From: MFD04580-c1 sp963702995
Lineage (GTDB): Bacteria > Planctomycetota > Phycisphaerae > Tepidisphaerales > Tepidisphaeraceae
Length of the DNA: 64,000 bases
Direction: 5' to 3'
Assembly: GCA_963702995.1 (NCBI GenBank)
Contig: OY969783.1
Location: 3,472,001 to 3,536,000, forward strand
The notes under the pieces were generated by a model. That model was not told where the DNA came from and made no database searches. It worked only from the letters and a program-made list of their open reading frames with translations. Shown here piece after piece: positions 1-7,789 of the stretch. Position 1 is the stretch's first letter. Every line of letters starts with the position of its first letter. The position numbers and the translations under genes are program-made.

Positions 1-308
1 GTCGGCCGCCCGGGTCGAAAACCTCCTGCCCGACTACATGAACATGGGCTCCAAAGGAATGGGGGCGATGGCCGGCATGCGGATGACGCTGCCCGAAAAA
101 TACGCTCCCCATGATGGCCGGCGACGGCCCGTTCGGCCCCATCGGCATGGGCGGCATGTTCACGGTCCTGAAGGTTCGGCCCGACATCGCCAACTACGAC
201 GACCCGGGCTGGTATCAGCACCCTGAAGGATCGGTGGTGAAGAAGGTCGCGGACGCGCCGGCCGGCGGCATGCCCGCCGACAAGCCCATGCCGCACATGG
301 AGCATTGA
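1..308 (+). CDS. multicopper oxidase, carboxy-terminal fragment (frameshifted)
   Basis: End of a multicopper oxidase (cupredoxin fold, periplasmic or secreted copper-dependent oxidation); the gene begins outside the window. Frame 2 reads LLPDYMNMGSKGMGAM then MRMTLPE; frame 3 continues MMAGDGPFGPIGMGGMFTVL to a Met/His-rich tail PMPHMEH. The two pieces join naturally as 'LPENTLPMMAGDGPFG', the usual ending of this family, if one A is removed from the five-A run at 96-100. A single-base insertion is therefore visible, either a sequencing error or a true frameshift. The copper-ligand histidines lie upstream of the window, so substrate cannot be judged. Family call rests on the closing cupredoxin strand and the methionine-rich loop. 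Confidence 0.72.
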
Positions 309-355
309 CGCTATCCCGGGCGCGTCCGGGCCCGTGGATCCGGCATAAGCCATTC

Positions 356-390
356 GCCCGTCCGCGGCGCGCGCCGCGGCCGGGCGTTTT
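356..390 (+). terminator. rho-independent terminator after the oxidase gene
   Basis: A GC-rich 15-bp stem with essentially no loop (left arm 356-370, right arm 371-385, one mismatch) is followed by GTTTT. It begins 48 bases after the oxidase stop codon, as expected for a transcript end. Confidence 0.6.
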
Positions 391-672
391 CGTGCGCGGC
401 CGCATTGGCGCAGCCTCTCTCGCCGTCGATGTTTCAGAGGGCGACGGGCGCGGCGTGAACGCCCGATAAAAAGCCCCGTCACTCCAGCGGAACGCCTGCC
501 GCAGGCCCGATAAATCTGGCGGCGAAAAGCAGCGGGCTGGCTGTCCGATTTTTTCGGGAGATGTTAGGTTTTGGACGATAGGAAACCTAACATCGCCCGA
601 CCTTGTGGAGCGATCAGAGGTCAATCAGGTAAGCCGGGCGGGGCACAGGGTCCATCACGAAAGACAGGCACC

Positions 673-900
673 ATGGCGCTTTTTGAATCAACGTCTATTG
701 CGACCGAACTGAACACAATCAACGGTGGCGTCGCCCACTCGATGCTCGGGCCGGCGACCGGGCTGTTCGTCGTTTCGGCCGCGTGGCCGAGCCAGGAAGC
801 CATCGTCGCCAACGAGCCCGCCTCCACCCCGGCAACCCCGGTTCGCGACTGCCCCGACCTGTTTGAAGAAGACCCGGAGCGCTGGGACGGGATGGCTTAA
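673..900 (+). CDS. small hypothetical protein
   Basis: A 75-residue open frame starting MALFESTSIATELN and ending EEDPERWDGMA. The ATG at 673 is chosen because the frame upstream of it is Arg/Pro-rich and unlike protein; AAAGACAGG before it is only a weak ribosome site. No signal peptide, membrane segment or known domain is seen. The acidic, ordinary composition from residue 50 on (FEEDPERWDG) is the main argument for coding. It stands alone between the oxidase terminator and a repeat. It could be a chance frame. Confidence 0.35.
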   Translation: MALFESTSIATELNTINGGVAHSMLGPATGLFVVSAAWPSQEAIVANEPASTPATPVRDCPDLFEEDPERWDGMA

Positions 901-942
901 CACTACATCGCTATCGCGAGAATCGCGGCGTCACGTAAAAAG

Positions 943-1050
943 TCAAAATCCGAAGCACGAAATCCGAAGGAATGACCAAGACGAAAGAAAGAAAGCCGAC
1001 GAAAGCGAATGCAGGGGTGCTTCGGGTTTGGCTTGTTCGCAAGGACCTAG
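943..1050 (+). repeat. dispersed repeat family 1 (CCGAAGCACGAAA), copy A
   Basis: Contains AATCCGAAGCACGAAATC at 948-965, followed by a purine-rich stretch (AAGACGAAAGAAAGAAAG). The same core occurs near 14990 (inverted), 28413 and, diverged, 37612. Left arm is clear, right arm is decayed in this copy. Confidence 0.7.
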
Positions 1051-1092
1051 GGGGCCGCTCCATCTAAATCAGCGAGTAGCTCGCGCATCAAA

Positions 1093-1164
1093 GTGCCGCC
1101 GGTGCCCTCACCGGCGGGCGATTTTCGTCGTCGGCAACAGCGCCGGTGAGGGCACCGGCGGCAC
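1093..1164. repeat. palindromic repeat family 2 (GTGCCGCCGGTGCC), copy A
   Basis: Perfect 24-base inverted arms at 1093-1116 and 1141-1164 around a 24-base loop. A second copy with the same arms and the same following bases (GTCGGA) lies at 6549-6619. It sits in the gap before the convergent peptidyl-prolyl isomerase gene and could form a strong hairpin in either transcript. Confidence 0.85.
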
Positions 1165-1318
1165 GTCGGATGGCATCCATGCGCAACCCGCACTATTGCC
1201 TGGACTGGACCACTAGGGCGGCTTTATCCGATTCGTGTTCACGCCGCGCGGCGGACCGCGGTGCGGTCCCTACGGGTGGCCCCCCAACACGGAACCGCGT
1301 GGCAGGCGCCGGCTTTGT

Positions 1319-2401
1319 TCACTTCGTCTCCGGATGGGTGTCGGCTTCTTTGACGCCCGCCCAGTCGTTGTAACGCCGCATGATGATGTCCAGCGCGGCC
1401 TGCATCATGCCGTCGTTGCGACGCGTCACAGCGCCCTTCTCCAGCTCGGCCACGTGCTTTTCCCGGAGGACCTGGAACTGCTCCGCACGGAGCTTTTCGC
1501 GGATCCGGTCCTGGACCTCCAGCTTGTCGAACGGCTCGAGCGTGCCGCGCTGAATTTCTTCGAGCTTGACAAGGAAGAAGGCCTGGTCGGCCTGAATGAT
1601 GTCCGACACCTCGCCCGGCTGGAGCTTGAGGGCGGCCGCCTCGACCTCTTTCACCCGGTACGCGCCGTTCTCCACCCACCCGTCGCGGCCGACGAGGCCC
1701 GCCGACGCCGCAAGGTCGTTGTCGTCGGACTTGGCCAGCTCAGTGAAGTCCTCAGTCGCCGATCGCTTTTTCAACTGCTGGATCTTCGCATAAGCCTCTT
1801 CGCGCAGCCCGTTGAACTTTCGCGGGTTGACCTTGATCACCCGGAACCGCGCCTGCGGGTGCGTGCTGAACTCGGCCTCCTGGTGGGCGTTGTAATAATT
1901 ACGCAAGTCGGCGGCGTTCACCTGGATCAGCGGGATGACGCGCTTCTGGTAGAAGATCTGGATCAGGAACAGGCGCGACTGCCGTTCGACCAGCTTGTCG
2001 AAATCATTCCCGTCGGCGATCGCCTTCCGCTTGGCCATCTCCACCGAGCCGCCGGCCTCGGTGATCTGCTTCTGACGCCATTGGATCGTCAACTGCCGGG
2101 CAAGCGCTTCATCCGCGGGCTCGAGCGATTTCTGGGCCGACGCGTACTCCAGCTCGTCCCGCTTGTAGAGGTTGACCTGGTTGGTCAGGAAGGCGGCCGC
2201 GATCTCTTTGAACTTCTCGCGCGGGTTCTTCCTGGCCTCGGCTTCGAGCACCCGTTCGAGGGCGTTAAGGACTTTGTCGCTGTAGATCGGGACGCTGTTC
2301 ACTTCCATCAGCACAAAGCCCAGATCTATGGCGTCGAACGACGCAGATCGGGTCGTCGGCGGGGCGGCGGGTTGCGTCGTCGCATCGGCGGCGACGGCCA
2401 C
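1319..2401 (-). CDS. parvulin-like peptidyl-prolyl isomerase, main part
   Basis: About 360 residues resembling SurA/PpiC-type chaperones that assist folding of exported proteins. The first half is helical and charged (EKFKEIAAAFLTNQVNLYKR), like a SurA chaperone domain; the second half has the parvulin pattern (QARFRVIKV, ELAKSDDNDLAASAGLVG, LKLQPGEVSDIIQ, FFLVKLEEIQRGTLEPF). The apparent GTG start at 2401 is probably not the real start: the preceding gene piece (2326-2691) supplies a lipoprotein signal, and the two read as one protein if a base is restored near 2401. Last gene of the minus-strand block, downstream of the ABC transporter but separated from it by about 290 bases and a repeat. 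Isomerase activity is inferred. Confidence 0.75.
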   Translation of the reverse strand: MAVAADATTQPAAPPTTRSASFDAIDLGFVLMEVNSVPIYSDKVLNALERVLEAEARKNPREKFKEIAAAFLTNQVNLYKRDELEYASAQKSLEPADEALARQLTIQWRQKQITEAGGSVEMAKRKAIADGNDFDKLVERQSRLFLIQIFYQKRVIPLIQVNAADLRNYYNAHQEAEFSTHPQARFRVIKVNPRKFNGLREEAYAKIQQLKKRSATEDFTELAKSDDNDLAASAGLVGRDGWVENGAYRVKEVEAAALKLQPGEVSDIIQADQAFFLVKLEEIQRGTLEPFDKLEVQDRIREKLRAEQFQVLREKHVAELEKGAVTRRNDGMMQAALDIIMRRYNDWAGVKEADTHPETK

Positions 2402-2691
2402 GGGCCCGGTGGTGCGCCGGCGTCGGGCGCACGGACCGATTCCTGCACCGTCTGCCCGATCCCGTTAACGGTGGCGCCGCTCCGTTTCTCAGGGGGGAGC
2501 ATCTCGACGACATGCACGCCGTCGTAGAGCAGCGGGCCAGCGCGATCGACGGGGTTGCCGGTGTTCGCCTGGCGCCGGGCGGTAAAGGCGTCGGGCGGCA
2601 GCGGACGGATCGTCTCTCCCCCGATCCCGCAGCCGGCAAGCCCGGCCGCCGCTACCGAGGTGGCGACTCGCGCCGCCGCGTAACGGCGCAA
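2326..2691 (-). CDS. lipoprotein amino terminus of the parvulin gene (frameshifted)
   Basis: Starts MRRYAAARVATSVAAAGLAG with cysteine 21 completing a lipobox (LAGC), so the mature protein should be lipid-anchored. It continues PLLYDGVHVVEMLPPEKRSG, then becomes Arg/Pro-rich after 'APDAGAPPGP', exactly where the downstream frame opens with VAVAADATTQ. One missing base near 2401 would fuse the pieces into a single protein of about 457 residues. Treat it as the 5' end of the isomerase, not as a separate gene. Confidence 0.6.
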   Translation of the reverse strand: MRRYAAARVATSVAAAGLAGCGIGGETIRPLPPDAFTARRQANTGNPVDRAGPLLYDGVHVVEMLPPEKRSGATVNGIGQTVQESVRAPDAGAPPGPWPSPPMRRRNPPPRRRPDLRRSTP

Positions 2692-2836
2692 GCGCGCCTG
2701 CCGCGTCCTCGGGTGGGAAGAGAATACGTCTCGCTGTTGTTCATCGGCAGTCTCCTGCGCGGATTATAGCGGCGGCCACCCACCCCCGCAATGCGCCGGG
2801 AGACACGCGATCCAGATTGGGCGGCTCTCCCGCGCA

Positions 2837-2943
2837 CCGCGACCGTGAGGGAGAAGTCGGGCTCCGGTGAATGAGTTGTTTAGCCGTCTCAGACGGCGCG
2901 GACGGGGACGCCAACCGCTCCCTCACGGCCCTGCCGGTCGCGG
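2837..2943. repeat. imperfect palindromic repeat (CCGCGACCGTGAGGGA)
   Basis: Left arm 2837-2853 pairs with 2918-2943 apart from a seven-base insertion in the right arm. The arms resemble those of the hairpins at 46964-47072 and 63137-63159 (gagccgcg.ccgt.agg). It occupies the gap between the permease and isomerase genes. Confidence 0.5.
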
Positions 2944-2976
2944 CGCGCGGGGGCATTCTGGGCCCATGAACATTCG

Positions 2977-4767
2977 TCACGCCCTGAACACCGCGCCCGA
3001 TTGCCGCCCCAGAAGGGCGTTCGCGGAAAGGATCGTCAACGTCAGCAGCGTCATCGCCCAGACGCCCAGCGCGCTGGCGATGTAGAGGCCGTCGCCCAGG
3101 CGCTGCGCCAGGTCGAGGATCGCCTTGGTGATCGGGTAATACTCGGCCCGCTGGGCGAGGATCAGCGAGTCGCCCACCTCCAGCATCGCGAACGAGAACG
3201 CGAGCAGCGCCCCCGCGATCAGGTTCGCCAGGATGAGCGGTAGGGTGATCCGCCCGAGCACCGTCCAGCGCCGCGCCCCCAGGTTGGACGCCGCCAGCTC
3301 CAGATCGCGCGGCGTCTGCTGGAGCCCGGCCACCGCCGATCGGGCGACGTATGGCAGCCGGCGGGCGGCGTAAGCGATCACCAGCAGCACCATCGGCCGC
3401 TCCTGCACGTCGAGGAACCGCAACGCACCGTCCGCGCTGCCAACCGATGTGGGCCAGAGCCGCTTCAGCCCGATCGACAGCGAGAGATACCCGAACGCCA
3501 GAACAAGCCCGGGCACTGCCAATGGCAGCATCGCAAGCGAATCAATCACCCCGCGGCCGGGGATGTTCGAGCGGACGATGATCACGGCCGCCGCCAGCCC
3601 GATCGCGACCGCCACAACCGTCGCCAGCGATGCGTAGCAGATCGAGTTCCAGACGCTCGGCAGCGCCAGGTCGTCCGTGAGGGCCTGGGCGAAGTGGCTG
3701 GTGGTGAGCTCGGTCGGGAAGATCGCTTTGTACCAGGCGCCGGTCGCGGTCAGGCTTGTCAGGATGACCGATACGTGCGGCAGGACCGCGAGAAGAAAGA
3801 GCGCGGCGAATGCGGCGGTCGCCCCGGCGGCACGCCAGCCGCGAAGCCGTTGCGCCGCGCCGGCGACCGACGCCTTGGTCGTCGCGGCATCGAACCCCCG
3901 CCCCAGGACGAGCTTCCCCGCGATGTATAGCGCCGCCGACGCGGCCAGCATGACCACCACCAGCGCGTACGGCAGCGGGTTCGTCGCCACATCGGTGATC
4001 TGCTGAAACACCTGCACCGGGGTGATCGTGTAGTAGCTGAAGATGAGCGGCGTGCCGAGCTCGGTGAAGCTCCAGATCAGCACGAGGGTCGCCCCGGCAA
4101 AGAGGCCGGGGCGGATCAGCGGCAGCGTCACGCGCTGGAACACAGTCCATCGCCCTGCGCCGAGGTTGGCGGCCGCCTGTTCCATCGCCGGGTCGATGTT
4201 GGCCAGCGCCGCCTGAAGGTTGAGCAGCATGATCGGGTAGAGGTGCAGCGCCTCGACGACCACGATCCCCACCACCGGGTAGCGGCCGAGCCAGTCAATC
4301 CCCAGCTTCCCGGACAACCCGAGCATCTTGAAAAGCTGCGTCATCGGCCCGAATCGCCCCAGCACCAGCCGCATCCCCAGCGCCCCAACGAACGGCGGCA
4401 GCACGAGCGGCACCAGCAATAGCCCCGACAGGATCGAGCGGCCGGGGAACTCATACCGAACGCTCAACACCGCCAGCGGCATCGCGACGAGCAACACCGA
4501 CGCCGTCACGGCGACGGCAATCCCTGTGGCGTTGAGGAGCCCGCGGACGAGAAGCGGGTCGTGGAAGATCAGGCCGACATACCCGAACGTGAAGTGCCCC
4601 TCCCGGTTGAAGAAGCCGGTCTTCACCACCTGGAAAATCGGCAGGATCAGGAAAAGGCAGAAGAAGAGGTAGAGCAGCGCCGTCATCCCCCACTGCCCCA
4701 CGGTCGGCGCGGCGGCGTCGGCGGACGATCGTCGTCGGGCGGTCGGGTTAACAGCAGCGGTGGTCAC
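2977..4767 (-). CDS. ABC transporter permease, two fused membrane domains (iron type)
   Basis: Inner-membrane permease of the FbpB/ferric-iron type, with two homologous halves in one chain. Each half carries the loop that docks the ATPase: EQAAANLGAGRWTVFQRVTL and ELAASNLGARRWTVLGRITL. About a dozen hydrophobic segments are visible. The GTG at 4767 (VTTAAVNPTARRR) is preferred because GGAG lies seven bases upstream; the frame stays open to 4860 only by reading through a palindromic repeat. Length (596 residues) is usual for fused permeases. It follows the binding-protein gene and the ATPase gene on the same strand, forming a complete importer. The substrate, ferric iron or another small anion or cation, is inferred from the family. 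Confidence 0.88.
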   Translation of the reverse strand: MTTAAVNPTARRRSSADAAAPTVGQWGMTALLYLFFCLFLILPIFQVVKTGFFNREGHFTFGYVGLIFHDPLLVRGLLNATGIAVAVTASVLLVAMPLAVLSVRYEFPGRSILSGLLLVPLVLPPFVGALGMRLVLGRFGPMTQLFKMLGLSGKLGIDWLGRYPVVGIVVVEALHLYPIMLLNLQAALANIDPAMEQAAANLGAGRWTVFQRVTLPLIRPGLFAGATLVLIWSFTELGTPLIFSYYTITPVQVFQQITDVATNPLPYALVVVMLAASAALYIAGKLVLGRGFDAATTKASVAGAAQRLRGWRAAGATAAFAALFLLAVLPHVSVILTSLTATGAWYKAIFPTELTTSHFAQALTDDLALPSVWNSICYASLATVVAVAIGLAAAVIIVRSNIPGRGVIDSLAMLPLAVPGLVLAFGYLSLSIGLKRLWPTSVGSADGALRFLDVQERPMVLLVIAYAARRLPYVARSAVAGLQQTPRDLELAASNLGARRWTVLGRITLPLILANLIAGALLAFSFAMLEVGDSLILAQRAEYYPITKAILDLAQRLGDGLYIASALGVWAMTLLTLTILSANALLGRQSGAVFRA

Positions 4768-4794
4768 GCGAGAGCTCCGTTGTTCTTCTGTTCG

Positions 4795-4878
4795 GTAGCA
4801 GGCACACTCCGTGTGCCGTCCGCCGTTTGTTTGCACGTCTCGAAATGCAAGCCACGGCACACGGAGTGTGCCTGCTAC
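4795..4878. repeat. palindromic repeat family 3 (GGCACACTCCGTGTGCCG)
   Basis: Perfect 24-base inverted arms, 4795-4818 and 4855-4878, with a 36-base loop. Each arm is itself nearly palindromic. A diverged single arm is at 15087-15110. It lies between the permease and the binding-protein gene of the ABC operon and would form a hairpin in the transcript, so it may set the ratio of the two products. Confidence 0.85.
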
Positions 4879-4893
4879 TTGGGCCGGCTGTCT

Positions 4894-6483
4894 TCAGTTG
4901 GCCTCGGCCGCGACGGCTCGATAGTGCTTTCGGAAACCTTCGGCCCATTCGATCCGCTTCGTCGCGCACCATTCGTCGATCGGGCCGTTGGCGCTTTCGA
5001 TCCTCTTTCGCTCGTCGGCGATCGCTTTCACGCCGTCGAGGCTCACGGGAAGGTCCGAGAGCCGGTCCAGCAGCGCGGCGCGTCGCGCCGGGTCGGTGAC
5101 GGCGCGAACCCTGGCGTAGGCGGCCTTCAAGTCGTCGGCCGCGTCGATCCAGGCGGCCGCCCACAGGGGGCGCGTGTCGCTATAAAGAGCCATCCACTCG
5201 CCGCGCTGGTTGAACCCGCCGGCGTCGGTGAACGGGTTGACGTGGTCCGTCCACCCCGCCTGGTCGGCAAATAAATCAACTCGAATCGGTGGGCGGCGCA
5301 GCGAATGGTCGCGCGGGCCGCCCGGCGTTCCCTTGGCCAGGATCCAGAGCCGCTGCCCGTCGGGGCTGAGCAGGAACTCGACGAAATGGGCCGCCAGCTC
5401 GAGCCGCTCTCCTTCGACGCCGGCGAGAATGGCGACGGGGTCGGGCGTGATCGCCGTGGCGGCCGGGGGCGAGACGTAAATGCACCGCCCATCCCCCAGC
5501 GTCTCCTGGCAGACCCGTCCGTAAAAGTCGATCGACATGCCGGCGGCCGCCTCGCCGTTGCCGACATCGGTGGGCACCAGGGTCGATGAATCGGTGAAGT
5601 AGCGGGCATTCGCCGCGATCCGGAGCAGCTCCGCCATGCCATCATGCCACCCTGTGGCGATCGCGGCGCGATAGGCCGGGTCGGCCTTGTTCAACTCCGG
5701 CGGCTTGCGGTCGGCCCGGGGCGGCAGATGCGCGATGTGGATCGCTTCGGCATCGGCCATCCTGCGCTGGATGACCATCTGGTAGGCCACGCCGGCCGAC
5801 CCGCTGTGGGTCGGGTCGGCCAGGGCAATCATTCCCGCCAGTTTGGGGTCGGTCAGGTCGGCCCAGCTCCTGGGCGGCGGCAGGCCGAGCGTCTTCACGA
5901 AGACGTCCGGGTTATAGACGATCCCAAAACTGCTCAGGCAGACGCCGACCCACTTGGGCGAGGGATCGCCGGTGGGCCCTTTGTCCTGGTCGTAAAGTTT
6001 GACGCCGGCAAGACGGGGCGAGGGAAAGGCGTCCGCGAGCGACTTTCGAATCGCCGGCGTCATCGGCAGCGGCCGCAGAACTTTCAGGCCGCGCAGCTCG
6101 ACATCAAAGAAAAAATCCCCTCCACCGAACACGACGTCGATGTCCGGCTTGAAGTCCGCCGGCAGCTCTCCCTTTTCGTTGCGATAGCGCGCGTAGGTGG
6201 CATCGAGCTGCCGCTTGATGTCCACCGTGCCGCCGGGCGTCCGGTAGTCGATCTCGACAGCCCGGCCGTAGTGCGCCGCGTGCCACGTGGAGAAGGCGCG
6301 GCCGAACTCGCGACGGATGTCTTGATTGTGCGGCGTGACGACCACCAGGCGGGCGGCCGCTCGGCTCGGGCTGCCTTCCTTCAATACCGCGTCGCGCGGC
6401 ACGCCCCTCAGCAGCGCGCGTCGCATGAGGAACGGCGTCACCAGGACGAGAAAGAACAGGAGGATAGGGATCGAGCGACGCAT
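4894..6483 (-). CDS. ABC transporter extracellular solute-binding protein (iron type)
   Basis: About 529 residues. ATG at 6483 is chosen because it begins a clear export signal or membrane anchor (MRRSIPILLFFLVLVTPFLM); the longer frame merely reads through a repeat. The mature part shows the family 1 binding-protein pattern: VVVTPHNQDIRREFGRAFS, a domain with DVVFGGGDFFFDVELRGLK, then ADPTHSGSAGVAYQMV and WILAKGTPGG, which is how ferric-iron-binding proteins (FbpA/AfuA) read. It supplies substrate to the permease downstream and the ATPase upstream. The carboxy terminus is longer than usual (about 150 residues beyond the core). Ligand unknown. Confidence 0.85.
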   Translation of the reverse strand: MRRSIPILLFFLVLVTPFLMRRALLRGVPRDAVLKEGSPSRAAARLVVVTPHNQDIRREFGRAFSTWHAAHYGRAVEIDYRTPGGTVDIKRQLDATYARYRNEKGELPADFKPDIDVVFGGGDFFFDVELRGLKVLRPLPMTPAIRKSLADAFPSPRLAGVKLYDQDKGPTGDPSPKWVGVCLSSFGIVYNPDVFVKTLGLPPPRSWADLTDPKLAGMIALADPTHSGSAGVAYQMVIQRRMADAEAIHIAHLPPRADRKPPELNKADPAYRAAIATGWHDGMAELLRIAANARYFTDSSTLVPTDVGNGEAAAGMSIDFYGRVCQETLGDGRCIYVSPPAATAITPDPVAILAGVEGERLELAAHFVEFLLSPDGQRLWILAKGTPGGPRDHSLRRPPIRVDLFADQAGWTDHVNPFTDAGGFNQRGEWMALYSDTRPLWAAAWIDAADDLKAAYARVRAVTDPARRAALLDRLSDLPVSLDGVKAIADERKRIESANGPIDEWCATKRIEWAEGFRKHYRAVAAEAN

Positions 6484-6548
6484 GAGAATGCTGCCGAAAA
6501 AGCTCCCGGCTCTCTCCTTCGAGAATCGATGGTCGGCCACGGACAAAA

Positions 6549-6619
6549 GTGCCGCCGGTGCCCCCACCGGCGGGTTTGCCCACCGCACAAAGGCCCGCCG
6601 GTTAGGGCACCGGCGGCAC
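6549..6619. repeat. palindromic repeat family 2, copy B
   Basis: Arms 6549-6574 and 6594-6619 (26 bases, two mismatches) match those of the copy at 1093-1164, including the flanking GTCGGA. It lies between the ATPase and binding-protein genes of the ABC transporter. Confidence 0.85.
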
Positions 6620-6676
6620 GTCGGAGGTCATCGCCCCGCACCCCCAATTCCGCCTGGGACGATCCACATCGGGCTG

Positions 6677-7747
6677 TCACTCGGGCAGGACAACGGCGTC
6701 CACCTCGCTGAACTCGATCGTCATGGTTGGCGGCACATCAAACAGCGGCGGCGAGTGGACGAATCGCACCCGCTGGTCATTTATCGCCAGCGCAGTGCTC
6801 GCTGGCCTCCCCAAGGAACGTCGTCTCCAGCGTGCGGCCGGTCAGCCGCGTAACGCCCGCGGGCGGCTCGCCCGCATCGCCCGATCGGGCCCACCGCATC
6901 TGCTCCGGACGAACGCTGACCACGGCCGCCGCGCCGTCGCCCGTCGCGCCGTTGGCCCGCCCGCGGATCGGGCCGACCGCGGTCTGGACGACCACCGCAT
7001 CCCCTTCGCGGCCGACGATCGCTCCGCGGAAAAGGTTCGTGCTCCCGATGAAATCCGCCACAAAGCTGCTGTTCGGCCGATGGTACATGTCCGAAGGCGT
7101 CCCGACCTGCATCACGCGGCCGGCGCGAAGCACGGCGATCCGATCGGCGATGCTCAGCGCCTCTTTCTGGTCGTGCGTGACATAGATCGTGGTGAACCCG
7201 GCCGACTTGCAGATGCGGCGGATCTCGCCCCGCATCTCGACGCGCAGCTTGGCGTCCAGGTTGCTGAGGGGCTCATCCAGGAGCAGGCACGCCGGCCGCA
7301 CCGCCAGCGCCGGGCCAGGGCGACGCGCTGCTGCTGGCCGCCGGAGAGTTCGTTGGGCTTGCGGGCGGCGTAGGGCTCCATCTGGACGAGCTTCAGCGCC
7401 TCGTCCACGCGCGACGCCTGCTCCTCGCGCGACGCCTGGCGCACCCCCAGCCCGAAACGGACGTTCTCGCGCACCGTCATGTGCGGCCACAGGGCATAGC
7501 TCTGGAAGCACATGACGGCGTTGCGGGATTCGGTCCCCAGGGACGTGACGTCTTTATCATTGAACAGGACGCGGCCGGAGGTCGGCTGGTGCAGGCCGGC
7601 GACCAGCCGCAGCAGCGTACTCTTGCCGCAGCCGCTGGGGCCGAGGAGGAAGAACAGCTCCCCGTCGCCGATCGTGAGATCGATGTCGTCGAGCCCCACG
7701 GTATCGCCGAATCGCTTGGTCACATGATCGAGACGCACGAGTGTCAT
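6677..7747 (-). CDS. ABC transporter ATP-binding protein (iron type, two frameshifts)
   Basis: ATPase of the adjoining importer, about 356 residues, the normal FbpC length. From ATG 7747: Walker A GPSGCGKST, Q-loop CFQSYALWPH, signature LSGGQQQRVALAR, then in another frame Walker B LLLDEPLSNLD and switch YVTHDQKEAL, followed by the TOBE region. The frame changes near 7310 (one C missing in the run after the signature). It changes again near 6795, where an extra base creates a false stop at 6777; past it the original frame reads INDQRVRFVHSPPLFDVPP to a stop at 6677. The two shifts cancel exactly, which favours sequencing error over decay. First gene of the minus-strand transporter block. Confidence 0.85.
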
Positions 7748-7789
7748 GCGCCGGGATTGTAGCGAAGGCCGCGAAAACTGCGCGGCCGC

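Noticed and set aside
4768..4860. 31-codon upstream extension of the ABC permease
   Set aside because: It reads through the palindromic repeat at 4795-4878; GTG 4767 has a good ribosome site.
5644..6711. 355-residue plus-strand frame opposite the ABC binding protein
   Set aside because: Arg/Gly/Asp-rich shadow with no recognisable feature.
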